Shown here: positions 27,301 through 35,171 of the stretch, piece after piece
Position numbering within the stretch: position 1 is the first letter of the stretch
Layout: the number at the start of each line of letters is the position of its first letter
NCBI GenBank assembly: GCA_963835705.1
Contig: CAWIGR010000001.1
Location: 13,712-77,711, forward strand
Direction of reading: 5' to 3'
DNA length: 64,000 nucleotides
Source of the DNA: JACVRW01 sp963835705
GTDB lineage: Bacteria > Actinomycetota > Thermoleophilia > Solirubrobacterales > Thermoleophilaceae
Program-made: the position numbers and the translations under genes
Notes under the pieces: model-generated
Seen by the model: only the letters and a program-made list of their open reading frames with translations
Databases searched by the model: none
What the model was told of the DNA's origin: nothing

Positions 27301-27693
27301 TTCGGTGATGTCGTGGTAGATCGCGTAGAAGCCGACGTGCTCACCGGCGACCCTGAGCGGCACGAGCATCATCTGCACGTCGACCAGCTTCCCGTCCTTC
27401 CGTACGCGACGAGTGATCCTGTCGGCACGGTCGTTCTCGAGCGCCTCGTGGGTGACGTTCCGGCCTTCTCCGCGAAGGTTGTCGTTGAGGACGAGGTCGT
27501 CGATCAGACACCCGATGGCCTCCTGCGGCGCGTAGCCAAAGAGCTGCGCCGCCGCTGGGTTCCAGCCCGTCACACGCTGAGCGGCGTCCATGACCACGAT
27601 GGCGACCGGGCTGATCTCGACGAGCGACTCAAGCTCGTCCCGGCGGCGGCGCGCCTCCGCGAGCTCAGACGAGAGGTCGACTTCCGGCGTCAT
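24343..27693 (-). CDS. Hybrid histidine kinase PAS-GAF-GAF-HisKA-HATPase-REC-REC-Hpt
   Basis: A 1,116-residue cytosolic hybrid kinase with no membrane helix. Order: PAS (about 20-130), GAF (150-295), GAF (310-460), HisKA with H492 in SHEIRTPMNAVIG, HATPase_c (N box LLSNAIKF, DTGIGIP, GGTGLGL), REC1 (D780 in VLDMTMPGMDG), REC2 (D919 in LMDIQMPELDG) and Hpt with H1056 in AAHTLKSNGATFG. This is a complete His-Asp-His relay that could deliver phosphate to a separate regulator such as the adjacent receiver-cyclase. ATG 27693 is chosen for its AGAGGG site; longer starts add only low-complexity sequence. The two GAF domains resemble each other, suggesting duplication. Confidence 0.92.
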   Translation of the reverse strand: MTPEVDLSSELAEARRRRDELESLVEISPVAIVVMDAAQRVTGWNPAAAQLFGYAPQEAIGCLIDDLVLNDNLRGEGRNVTHEALENDRADRITRRVRKDGKLVDVQMMLVPLRVAGEHVGFYAIYHDITELQRARERAETLLAVTQMLGKTLSLKDTFETILAELQKVVPYDSCSIQVIQGNRLVIVSGRGFEDSRGMVGVGFSLDDETNPGIQVVRSKQPQVFADVSHHPHFASQLHGGGRIRGWLCIPMIVSDRLIGVISVDKFEPDFYDEGLAELATAFAAQAAMAIENARLLETERAAREQADTLRAAAQSLGSTLEVPEVFDLILAELRKVVPYRTASVQQLDGAEMVIVGGHGFPNLEEVLGMRFDWRGSDDPAREVVETREPVIIPDVSARFEHFNEEAHGGGRVKGWLAVPLLVGDRLTGMLTVDSFEADFYTPEHANTAKVFAAFAATAIDKANYVSELQQAREEAESATQAKSAFLATMSHEIRTPMNAVIGMTGLLLGTELTPEQREFAEVVRSSGDGLLRVIDDILDYSKIEAGRLELEQEPFDLRECVEGALDIIAPRASEKDVELGYLFDEDAPVGVVGDVTRLRQVLLNLLSNAIKFTEEGEVVVHVGAERQASDSYRLHLAVRDTGIGIPQDRMDGLFASFSQVDASTTRRYGGTGLGLAISRRLVELMGGTMWVESEEGKGSTFHIGLVAEEVEVPARFSEYEGLPQLAGKRILVVDDNATNREIVIRQTRAWAMEPVAVEGPLEALALITAGERLDIAVLDMTMPGMDGLTLAREIRKHRGEHELPLLLITSLGRLQDARTASEFAVQLAKPLKASQLFNALITVLADRAKEPEAPPVAADGVKPATSALHILLAEDNAVNQKVALALLDRLGYRADVAWDGLEALEALERQPYDVVLMDIQMPELDGLDASRRICERWPPGVRPRIIAMTANVRPEDREACFSAGMDDYLAKPIRPDELARALRHVRPLRDRAEASSDDAGVTLAAAALESLREIGGDDFLAEVIDEFLAEAPALLATLRRALEQDDVDETRRAAHTLKSNGATFGGEDFSELCRELEERAKDGRLVGADGLADRIEREYARLQRALAALRSQAPS

Positions 27694-27880
27694 CGACCCT
27701 CTTCGCAGCCCGGGTACCACGACGCCACGCAGCCGCCATCGGGATAGCCCTGCCATCGGGCGCCTGGTCACAACCGCAGTATCCTGCGATAGGGCAGGCT
27801 CGTCCAGGGAGGAACGCCTCGACTGCGGCCGCAAACCCATTCCTACGTGTTGCCTCGGTGCTGCTATGAGACGCCCTGTG

Positions 27881-28983
27881 TCAACCCCCTGCCGTCTCGA
27901 GGCGGTTGAGGTTGCCGTGGCGGGCGGGGTCGTAGGGGGCTTGGTCTTGCCAGCAGCGCCACAGCACGCGGGCCCAGGCGCGCCCGAGGATGCGGATGGC
28001 GTGGGGGTGGTCGCAGCCTCGTCTGCGGGCGCGTGTGTAGACGTCGTTGGCCCAGGGGTGCCAGTGGCGGGTGGAGTCGGCGAGGGTTGCGAAGTGGGCT
28101 CGCAGCCGGTGGTCGCAGCCGCGTCTGAAGGTGGCTGCCCGGCGCTTGCCGGACTCGACGGCGACGGGCGCCATGGGCGAGGAAGATCTCGCCGTCGGGG
28201 TGGGACCGCACGGCCCCGGCGATCTGGCTCGACAGCAGGCGGATCTGCTCGACCAGCGGTCGCAGCGCTGCCACCAGCGCGAGCACGATCGCCCGCCGGG
28301 CCTCGACCTCGGCTTCGCCGCAGCTGGCCGCGGGGGCGCTTCGGAGCCGCTCGAGCAGCTGCTCGGGGCTGCGTCGGCCGCAATATGCGTTGCGGGCGAG
28401 GAATGCCTGCAGGCGCTTTCGGCCGAGGCCGCGGGCATCGGCGGGGCTGGGGTAGCGCTCGAGGAACGCGAGCCCGATCGGCGAGTCGACGTCGGCGAAG
28501 ATGGCCGCGGCGCCGGGCCAGAAGCGCTCGAGCTCGTTGCGCAGCCGGTTGGCGAGCTCCACGCGGGTGGCGACCAGGTCCTCGCGCGAGCGCGACAGCG
28601 CCCTCAGCGCCACCGTCTCGTCACCGGAGGGCGCCAGCCTGGGGAAGCGGTGGTGATCGGTGCGGGCGAGCTCGCAGAGCACGAACGCGTCGAAGGTGTC
28701 GGACTTGCCGCCCGCCGGGCGAAAGCGCTCCCTGGCGGCGTTGACCTGATTGGGTGGATCGCGAGCACCTCGATGCCGTCGGCGAGCAGGCGCCCGACCA
28801 GCAGCCCCTCGGGACGTTCGATCGCGACCCGCTCGACCCGCTGCTCGAGCAGCAGGTCGATCAGCTCGCAAACCCCCTGCTCGGTGTGGTCGATCACCCG
28901 CTTGGCCAACACCTCCCCGTGCTCCCCGGCGATCAGGACGTCGTGCTTCTCCGCGGCCCAGTCGAGACCGGCAACAGCTCCCA
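27881..28983 (-). mobile_element. IS110-family transposase remnant with frameshifts and central deletion
   Basis: The frame starting at 28983 (MGAVAGLDWAAEKHDVLIAG) encodes the DEDD-type N-terminal domain. A single missing base near 28752 shifts the frame between AIHP and NQVNAARERFRPAGGKSDTF. That frame continues to about 28200 (GEIFLA). A third frame then gives VAVESGKRRAATFRRGC and LADSTRHWHPWAND, ending at 27881. The Transposase_20 segment that normally joins these parts, about 30-40 residues, is absent. The element is inactive. IS110 elements lack terminal inverted repeats, so its ends cannot be fixed. Confidence 0.8.
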
Positions 28984-29239
28984 TCGATGCTCCTTCGTCG
29001 ATTCCGGTGACGAGGACGTCCGACCGCGAGGTACCGTTGCGGGTGCTCATAGGCAGGCCCTCGAGGGGCAACGCCCTGTTGCCGCTTTGGGTGCCTCACA
29101 CCGCCGGGAGGCGCTGGTCTCACCGTGGCCGTCTACGCGGCAAGCGACGCTGGCGCTCTCCCGGCGGTGGTCTTCAGCCCAACAAGCCGAGCAGCCTCAA
29201 GGCGTCCCCGGACGACACTCGACGAGAGCGAAGGTTCTC

Positions 29240-29890
29240 CTATGAGCTGCGGCGTCGGGCGCATTGGGCGGCCTCGAACAGCGCCCAGCGCAACGCCGGC
29301 GGCCCCTGTCGCGATAGGTGGCCGGGCGCGCCGCCGGTCTGACTCTTTGACGGTGATGTCGATCCCGGCGTAGCGGACGGCCTCGCGGGAGGAGGAGAAG
29401 CGGCTGGCGTCGCCGAGCTCGGCCAGGATCGTGACCGAGGTCAGCGGACCGATCCCGTAGTGGCGCATCAGCGCCTTGCAGCCGGGCTGGCGAGCTGCGA
29501 ACGCGCGCAGCTCCTTGTCCAGCGGCACGAGCCGCACGTCGAGCGCTTCGATCATCGCCAGCGCCACGGTGACCTGTTCGCGCGCCACCGCGGGCAGCGG
29601 CTGGCCGGCCAGCCACGCGAGCCCGTCGCGGTTGATCAGGTCGCCCCGCTGCGGGCAGCCGTGGTGGTAGAGCACCGACTGGATCCACGACTCCGGCAGC
29701 CTGCCGGCCATCAACAGCATGCGCAGATGCCTGGCGTCCGCCCGGTCGCTCTTCGCGCGCTTCTTGTTGCCTCGCCGCGCCGCGGTCTCCGCCGGTTCGG
29801 CGAGTTCCCGATCGAAAGCCCGCGCGCAGCGACGGCCGGCCAGCGGCGCCCTACCGATGCATACCGCAACCCGTCGCGCCAGCGACGGGT
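29240..29890 (-). mobile_element. Second, distinct IS110-family transposase remnant
   Basis: The minus strand encodes LAEPAETAARRGNKKRAKSD followed by RADARHLRMLLMAGRLPESW, then jumps to HHGCPQRGDLINRDGLAWL, skipping about 30 residues normally present. It goes on through GCKALMRHYGIGPLTSVTIL and EAVRYAGIDITVKESDRRRA. Near 29330 the frame shifts, and the next frame reads PGHLSRQGPPALRWALFEAA before a stop at 29240. The N-terminus is frameshifted as well. This belongs to a different IS110 subgroup from the element at 27881. Confidence 0.75.
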
Positions 29891-30034
29891 CTCGCTTCGT
29901 CCGAGCTTCGAATGCCAGGTCGCGAGTACGCGTTTCGCGACGCCGAGCGCGCAGACGATCCCCCGGGAATGGCGACGCTCGAGCCGTTTCCAAGCGGGAC
30001 GCGGGCTCACGCCCGCGCCCCGCCGGGCCTCACG

Positions 30035-30988
30035 TCACTTACCGGGGTGACGGCGCAGCCCCGCCACCGTGAACGGCTTCTGGCTCGTCGCGAAGTCGGC
30101 GTTGACGACCAGGTACAGGCCCCTTGCGCGGTCGACCGTCGACGGGCCGCGCAGCTTGTCGCTCGTCTGGGGCCGCTGGAGCCTCGCGCGCCGCGCCCCC
30201 GCGCGGAGCGCGACGAACGACAGCTGGGCCGGGTTGCCCCGTACCGCGACGAGCCGGCCGCGGTCAAGCAGCAGGCCGTCGCCGCCCGGCACCGTGGCGC
30301 CCTCGATCTCGTCGATCACGTCGATCGAGGATCGATCCTCGTTCAGCACGATCCGGAACAGCTCGCCGCTGAACGAGTTCACGACGACGAGCCGCCGGCT
30401 GCCCCGGTTCACGATCCCGTTGACGTTGAACTCGTTGGCCTCGTAGCCGATCGCGCTGACGTCGAGCGCCTGCGGCACGCCCGACCCGGCGGCCACCTGC
30501 GCCGCGGTCACGTGCCACAGCGTCGGCCGGAACGAGTCGGTCACGAAGACGTCGCCGCGGCCGGTGACCACGACGTCGTTGAGGAAGCCGCCGGGGCCGG
30601 TCTCGAACGCCGCCAGCTCCTGGCCGGTAGCGATGTCGTACACCCTGATGGTGCCGGTCGGGCCGCCGGCGACGTAGAGCTTGCCGCGCCGGATCTCCAG
30701 GCCGATCGCCGCCTTCCCGGCACCGCCGGCGATGAACGGCGAGATCGTGTCGTTGTCGAGCGTCCCGCGGTAGATCGCGCCGTCGGCCGTGATCGAGACG
30801 AAGAACGCCTTCGACTGCTTGTCGAACGCGACGCCCTCCGGATTACCGGCCGGATCGGGCGCCAGCGTGAACACCTTCTCCGCCGCCTTCGCGCCCCCGC
30901 GACCGGGATCCGCGGTCGCGACGGCCACGCCGCCCAGCATTCCGACGCCGGCCAACAGTGCTACGAGCATCCGCCCGCGTACGAACAT
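30035..30988 (-). CDS. Secreted SMP-30/NHL-like beta-propeller protein
   Basis: A 317-residue protein with a signal peptide (FVRGRMLVALLAGVGMLGGV ending at ATA-DPG). The mature part repeats a propeller pattern: NPEGVAFDKQSKAFFVS, IGLEIRRGKLYVAGGPTG, LNDVVVTGRGDVFVTDSF, NVNGIVNRGSRRLVVVNS, GDGLLLDRGRLVAVRG and GLYLVVNADFATSQKPF. This matches the six-bladed SMP-30/gluconolactonase type. A hydrolase or binding role cannot be told apart from sequence alone. ATG 30988 is preceded by GGGGGAAG; upstream TTG is unlikely. It stands alone between IS remnants and gene stubs. Confidence 0.78.
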   Translation of the reverse strand: MFVRGRMLVALLAGVGMLGGVAVATADPGRGGAKAAEKVFTLAPDPAGNPEGVAFDKQSKAFFVSITADGAIYRGTLDNDTISPFIAGGAGKAAIGLEIRRGKLYVAGGPTGTIRVYDIATGQELAAFETGPGGFLNDVVVTGRGDVFVTDSFRPTLWHVTAAQVAAGSGVPQALDVSAIGYEANEFNVNGIVNRGSRRLVVVNSFSGELFRIVLNEDRSSIDVIDEIEGATVPGGDGLLLDRGRLVAVRGNPAQLSFVALRAGARRARLQRPQTSDKLRGPSTVDRARGLYLVVNADFATSQKPFTVAGLRRHPGK

Positions 30989-31040
30989 GACTTCCCCCAA
31001 TTTCGGTCGTGCGTATCAGAGCATGCCTTGCTCAATGCCT

Positions 31041-31220
31041 TCAACCCGCGCTCCAGAGTACGCGGGTGCGGCCCCGGCTCCGCGGAAGGTGCCCCCGTAT
31101 GGTCGAATCCGGCACGACCAGCTCGCAGTCGGCGTGGAGGACGTCCCTCATGTTGGCGGGGTTGTCCTTGCCCCACCCGGCGAACGCCTGGGCGAGTAGC
31201 TCGATGTTGGATGCACTCAC
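31041..31220 (-). pseudogene. Truncated SnoaL-like (NTF2 fold) protein
   Basis: A GTG at 31220 with an ideal GGAGGCAAG site begins VSASNIELLAQAFAGWGKDN and continues HADCELVVPDSTIRG, the standard start of a SnoaL-like polyketide-cyclase-type domain. The frame then turns basic and stops at 31041 after 59 codons. A neighbouring frame reads GTFRGAGAAP, the expected continuation, so a frameshift plus loss of the remaining two thirds is likely. Confidence 0.55.
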
Positions 31221-31364
31221 CTTGCCTCCGTTTTCGCTCGACTACATGCATGGTCTTCACCGGCGCATCCTGAGGCGGGTGGTGAGAAAGCGGGCGTCTT
31301 CGGACGGCGGGCGATCTACGTGCTCGCTCTGGCCGACTCTCGATAACCCGCGAGCAGGCCATCA

Positions 31365-31478
31365 CTAGACGACTCCCTCTCGGGCAAAGCGACAGGGCAG
31401 TTCGCTGAGCCGTCCGAGGGAGGACGTGCCCGGTCGCTTTTGGGAGCCGTCGATCGCGACCAAGATGTTGCGGAACAT
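31365..31478 (-). pseudogene. N-terminal stub of a universal stress protein (UspA)
   Basis: A 37-codon frame begins MFRNILVAIDGSQ, the hallmark first strand of the Usp fold, then passes into unrelated sequence (KRPGTSSLGRLSEL) and stops. Usp domains are about 140 residues, so only the first tenth remains. It lies between the SnoaL stub and the exporter terminator-like hairpin. Confidence 0.55.
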
Positions 31479-31489
31479 CGTCCTAAGGG

Positions 31490-31523
31490 TGACCGGGTGG
31501 GCCGCTATGCGCCCACCCGGTCA
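31490..31523 (-). terminator. Strong hairpin downstream of the MFS exporter
   Basis: A perfect 13-bp stem (TGACCGGGTGGGC / GCCCACCCGGTCA) with an 8-nt loop begins 20 nt after the exporter stop codon. There is no T-run, as is common for terminators in GC-rich actinobacteria. Confidence 0.65.
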
Positions 31524-31542
31524 GTGGTGAGAGCCCCTTTGC

Positions 31543-33003
31543 CTACGCCGCCTCGGAGTAGGCCGGCTGCGCCTCGCCGATCTCCTCGACCTCGCCGGCC
31601 TCCTGCGCGGTTGGCGCGGGTCGCAGGACCGAGACGGCGATCGCGATCGTCGTCACCATCAGGCCGGCGCCGACGATCCAGGCGACCCGGTAGCCGCTCG
31701 TGAGCGCCTCCGCGGTCGGCTCGCCAGCGGCGAGCAGGTTGCCGGTGCGCGTGGTCGATAGCGTCGCCAGGACGGCTAGGCCGAGCGCGCCGCCAACCTG
31801 GAGGCTGGTGTTGACGAGGCCCGAGGCGAGCCCGGCGTCGCTCGCGTTGGCGCTCGACATCGCCAGCGTCATCAACGACGGGAACGAGAGCCCGGCGCCG
31901 ATCCCGAACAGGATCATCGCCGGCAGCATGTCGACCGCGTAGCTCGCCTCGACCGGGATCCGCGCGAACCACAGCAGCGCGCCGAGGATCAGCACGAGCC
32001 CCGGGATCAGCGTCTGCCGGGCGCCGAAGCGCATGATCAGGCGCTCGGAGAACCCGACTGAGAGAGTGCCGATCAACACCGCCACCGGCAGGAACCCGAG
32101 CCCGATCTCGATTGGCCCGTAGCCGAGCACCCGCTCCATGTAGAGGCTGCCGAGGAAGAACATCCCGAACAGCGCCGCGACCATCAGCGCCTGGATCACG
32201 TTCGCGCCGGTGACGTTCGCGTTGCGGAAGATCCTCAGCGGGATCAGCGGATTGCCGGCCGTCGCCTGGCGGACGACGAACGCGGCCAGCAGTCCGAGCG
32301 CGATCGCGCCGAGACCGAGCGTCTGGGCCGATCCCCAGCCGTTGCCGGCCGCCTCGACGATCGTGTACACGCCGAGCATCAGCGAGCCCGTGATCAGCAC
32401 GGCGCCGGCGAAGTCGGCGCCCTCGCCGAAGCCGATCCCGCGGTCGCGGTCGATCAGGCGCCAGGCGAACGCCGCCGTCGCAATTCCGATCGGCAGGTTG
32501 ACGAAGAAGATCCAGTGCCAGTTGATCGCCTCGGTGAGCACGCCTCCGAGGATCAGGCCGATCGAGGCGCCGCCCGCGGCGACGAAGCTGTAGACGCCGA
32601 TCGCCTTCGCCCGCTCGACCGGCTTCGGGAACATCGTCACGATCATCCCGAGGATCACCGCCGAGCTCAGCGCTCCGCCGACTCCCTGCAGGAACCGCGC
32701 CCCGATCAACATCTCCTGGCTCTGCGCGACGCCGCAGAGGAACGAGGCGACAGTGAACAAGCCGAGCCCCGCCATGAAGACGCCCTTGCGGCTGATCAGG
32801 TCGCCGAGCCTGCCGGCGAGCAAGAGCAGGCCGCCGAACGGGATCAGGTACGCGTTCACGACCCAGGCGAGGTTCGACTGCGAGAAGCCGAGGTCGTCCT
32901 GGATCGAGGGGAGGGCGACGTTGACGATCGTCTGGTCGAGGATGATCATCAGCATCCCGACGCAGAGCACGATCAGCGCTGTCCACCGCGCCCGGTCGTC
33001 CAT
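31543..33003 (-). CDS. MFS drug exporter, DHA2 (EmrB/QacA) family, 14 TM
   Basis: A 486-residue transporter with about 14 helices. MLMIILDQTIVNVALPSIQ is the DHA2 motif D1 region in helix 1, LLAGRLGDLISRKGVF is motif A, and GARFLQGVGGAL is motif B in helix 4. The family expels drugs, dyes or metabolites using the proton gradient. ATG 33003 was chosen because the motif lies 15 residues after it; upstream sequence is basic and low complexity. A possible TetR remnant lies 1 kb away at 33930 and may once have regulated it. The strong hairpin after the stop suggests a single-gene transcript. Confidence 0.9.
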   Translation of the reverse strand: MDDRARWTALIVLCVGMLMIILDQTIVNVALPSIQDDLGFSQSNLAWVVNAYLIPFGGLLLLAGRLGDLISRKGVFMAGLGLFTVASFLCGVAQSQEMLIGARFLQGVGGALSSAVILGMIVTMFPKPVERAKAIGVYSFVAAGGASIGLILGGVLTEAINWHWIFFVNLPIGIATAAFAWRLIDRDRGIGFGEGADFAGAVLITGSLMLGVYTIVEAAGNGWGSAQTLGLGAIALGLLAAFVVRQATAGNPLIPLRIFRNANVTGANVIQALMVAALFGMFFLGSLYMERVLGYGPIEIGLGFLPVAVLIGTLSVGFSERLIMRFGARQTLIPGLVLILGALLWFARIPVEASYAVDMLPAMILFGIGAGLSFPSLMTLAMSSANASDAGLASGLVNTSLQVGGALGLAVLATLSTTRTGNLLAAGEPTAEALTSGYRVAWIVGAGLMVTTIAIAVSVLRPAPTAQEAGEVEEIGEAQPAYSEAA

Positions 33004-33263
33004 CGGTCTCGTGCCCTGGCCTATCGGCAGCGACCTCAGCGATCGGATTCGGCGCATTGCGATAGCCACGCAGGCACCGCGCTCGCTCCTGAATTGGACG
33101 AGGGGGAGGCGCCACCTGGCACGCGATCGGCTCCCATGCCGCACCCGCAATCGTCGAGGAGCAGCACTGCTGATCCTCGCGCTCGCTCATCGTCCATCTC
33201 AGCAGCGGCTTGCTCGCCGCTGCCTGGCATGGAAGCGGGAGTGAGTCGGGGCATCGGCTCGGG

Positions 33264-33722
33264 CTACTCCCGGACCGGGAGGCTGAAGTCGTCGATCTTC
33301 CAGCCGTCGTCCGCTTTCCGGAAACGCCAGGTGCGCTCGAACGCGGTGAACCGGACTGTCGCCACGGCTGTTGTGCCCCGAACCCGCACGCTCGGCACCC
33401 GCACTCGGTAGCCGTGATCCATGGCGTAAGGGAGGTCCGTGGAGTCCAATGCCCACGGGGCCTTCTCGTCCACGCATTGCGCTTGACTCGCGGCGCGGAG
33501 CGGCCGGTCGCCGACGAAGCGCCGCAGCACGGCCCTCGCTCGACGATCCGGGGTGAGCGCAGCGCAGACGGCCTCCGCATTGTCAGCCGCCGCGTCACCG
33601 AAGAAGTCCTCCACCAACGCGCGCACCTGCTCTCGATCGGGCTTCGGCGTGGCGTCGTCCCCACACCCCGCGAGGGTCGCGCAACCGGTCACAACCAGCC
33701 AGAGGCCGAACCGACAGGACAT
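33264..33722 (-). CDS. Small lipoprotein with NTF2/DUF4878-like domain
   Basis: A 152-residue protein. From ATG 33722 the N-terminus is a lipoprotein signal (FGLWLVVTGCATLAGC) with the lipobox Cys followed by GDD. The mature part has REQVRALVEDFFGDAAADN, then a region with AVCAALTPDRR and a C-terminal strand pair ending WRFRKADDGWKIDDFSL. That layout (helix, cysteine-containing helix, sheet with DGWKIDD) is typical of SnoaL/DUF4878-type proteins. Its function is unknown. It is a single gene. Confidence 0.7.
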   Translation of the reverse strand: MSCRFGLWLVVTGCATLAGCGDDATPKPDREQVRALVEDFFGDAAADNAEAVCAALTPDRRARAVLRRFVGDRPLRAASQAQCVDEKAPWALDSTDLPYAMDHGYRVRVPSVRVRGTTAVATVRFTAFERTWRFRKADDGWKIDDFSLPVRE

Positions 33723-33929
33723 CGCGCGCCGAACTATGCCCGGTGGGGATTGCGCGCCGGTTAACTCCGGGTTCACAGCAGAGACTCATGCGTGGACACC
33801 CGCCGCCTCCAGCCACGTATCGCGACAGCTTGGGAGACGCCTGCTAACCGTCGCGCTGTCAGTCAGAGGCGTCACTCGTTCTCCTCGCTCGTTCAATCCA
33901 GCCGGGCGACTGGCGGCAGAGCACTCAAG

Positions 33930-34130
33930 TGGGTGCGCTCCCGTCAATCAGCCGATCGGTCACCACGTCGCCGAAGATTCGCCGCGGCTGCGCTACGCAC
34001 TCGGGTGCTGGACCGCGCTCAACCGCGCCGCCACACGCCGCTGGCTACACGGCGAAGCCACCCACGAGCAGACGCACGAACTGCTCGCCTCGACGCTCGA
34101 GCACATCCTGCCCACCTCCGGCGCTCCACC
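33930..34130 (+). pseudogene. Possible C-terminal remnant of a TetR regulator
   Basis: The plus strand encodes ALNRAATRRWLHGEATHEQT followed by HELLASTLEHIL, resembling the last helices of TetR-family ligand domains (xxRWLxGxxTxExxxELLAxTLxxIL). No HTH domain is present upstream. The match is short, so this is tentative. Confidence 0.35.
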
Positions 34131-34241
34131 CGCGCCAAGCCGGCGCACATCCCCCACTGAGATGAGAACGATCGAGTTCCAAGCCAGCAGCCGGGTCCGT
34201 CCGTCGGCCCGGCGCTCTCGCTTCTGCCTGACAGCGGAAGC

Positions 34242-34364
34242 GCGGCGGACAAAGTAGGACTCGCGACCGACGGCTGGGCATTCGCGGTCACCCAGGGCTC
34301 GCGGCCCGTGCGGCTGGTCTTCGAACTCCTCGAACTCAACGAGCAGCTGCCCTACGACGACTGA
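34242..34364 (+). pseudogene. C-terminal remnant resembling an anti-sigma-factor antagonist (STAS)
   Basis: The frame ending at TGA 34364 reads GWAFAVTQGSRPVRLVFELL followed by ELNEQLPYDD. This resembles the last strand and helix of SpoIIAA/RsbV-like STAS proteins (VxxGxxxVxRxFELTGLxxxLP). The phosphorylatable Ser region is absent. It points tail to tail at the RsbW-like kinase, the usual functional partner of STAS proteins. Confidence 0.4.
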
Positions 34365-34380
34365 GCTGCGCCCCGACCCG

Positions 34381-34818
34381 TCACTCGTCGTACCCGATCT
34401 CGAACCACACACATGTGCCGGTCGCGGTCGCGGCGACCGCCCAGCGATCGGCGACCCGATCGACGAGGAACAGGCCCCAGCCGCCGGACTCGCCTCGTCT
34501 GCAGCGTGTGGCATCCAAGGCGAAGCCCGCGCCCTCGTCGCGGACGGCCACCCTGACCGTGCCCGAGCGTTGGCGGAACTCGACGCCTACCGTCCGGTCG
34601 GGCCCTACGTCCGCGTGGCGCACGGCGTTCGTGACCAGCTCGGTCAGCAGCAGCAGGACGTCGTCCCGGACCGAGGGAGGTAGCGCGCCGTTGCCGGCCA
34701 GTAGTGCGCGCCTGGCCGCGGAGCCGGCGTCCGGGGTTCCGGCGAGTTCGAACGCAATCCGCTCCTCTGGGCCGGTTGGGCCCGCCGTCGGGCAGCCCTC
34801 TAATGCGCGCCCGCTCAC
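34381..34818 (-). CDS. RsbW-like anti-sigma regulatory ATPase (HATPase_c_2)
   Basis: A 145-residue GHKL-type protein. The N box is LLTELVTNAVRHAD, the G1 box VRDEGAGFALD and the G2 region ESGGWGLFLVDRVAD, together a complete serine-kinase-type ATP site of the SpoIIAB/RsbW family. Such proteins bind a sigma factor or phosphorylate a STAS antagonist. GTG 34818 forms a GTGA overlap with the TPR gene upstream, which fixes the start. No sigma factor gene is present nearby, so its target is encoded elsewhere. Confidence 0.82.
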   Translation of the reverse strand: MSGRALEGCPTAGPTGPEERIAFELAGTPDAGSAARRALLAGNGALPPSVRDDVLLLLTELVTNAVRHADVGPDRTVGVEFRQRSGTVRVAVRDEGAGFALDATRCRRGESGGWGLFLVDRVADRWAVAATATGTCVWFEIGYDE

Positions 34819-35171
34819 GGTCCGGGTGCAGCCTTCGCGGCGCTGCCGCCGAGGTTCCTCCAGCCGCCGGCTGCCGGCCCGGGAGCACGCGCAGCCGCAC
34901 GAGCCCACCGCGTGCGCCGCGAACGGTACGCGGGGGGTAGGCCGTTGCAGAGTGCGGCCGCCCGGTCGAGCCACTCGAGCGCGTGCTCAAAGTCCCCGAG
35001 GCGCTCGTAGGCCTCCGCACGATCGAAAGTCGCCTCGATGACCTCTTGGTGTCTCACCTCGTCCGCTACGCGCTCGTCCCAGGCAATCGATTCCGGTTTG
35101 GGCTCGTCGGGCGAGGGATTGGGGGCCGCAGCGACGTTGCCGTTGCGCTGGCCACGGCGCGGCCGAGCCAT
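34815..35171 (-). CDS. Small TPR-like protein coupled to the RsbW-like kinase
   Basis: A 118-residue protein from ATG 35171 (35204 is also possible, with GGAG close by). The first 40 residues are Pro- and charge-rich. The middle contains TFDRAEAYERLGDFEHALEW followed by LDRAAALCNGLPPAYRSR, a clear TPR helix pair plus a capping helix. The tail is basic and Ala/Gly-rich. It overlaps the kinase start by 4 bp, so the two are co-translated. A role as an adaptor for partner switching is possible but not shown. Confidence 0.65.
   Translation of the reverse strand: MARPRRGQRNGNVAAAPNPSPDEPKPESIAWDERVADEVRHQEVIEATFDRAEAYERLGDFEHALEWLDRAAALCNGLPPAYRSRRTRWARAAARAPGPAAGGWRNLGGSAAKAAPGP

Noticed and set aside
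27881..28983. Programmed frameshift in the IS110 transposase
   Set aside because: IS110 transposases are single-frame. The break lacks a base at CACCC-AAT and a central domain is missing, so it is decay.
31503..31510. Riboswitch-like structure at the exporter hairpin
   Set aside because: It lies downstream of the exporter stop codon with a simple stem; a terminator is the simpler reading.
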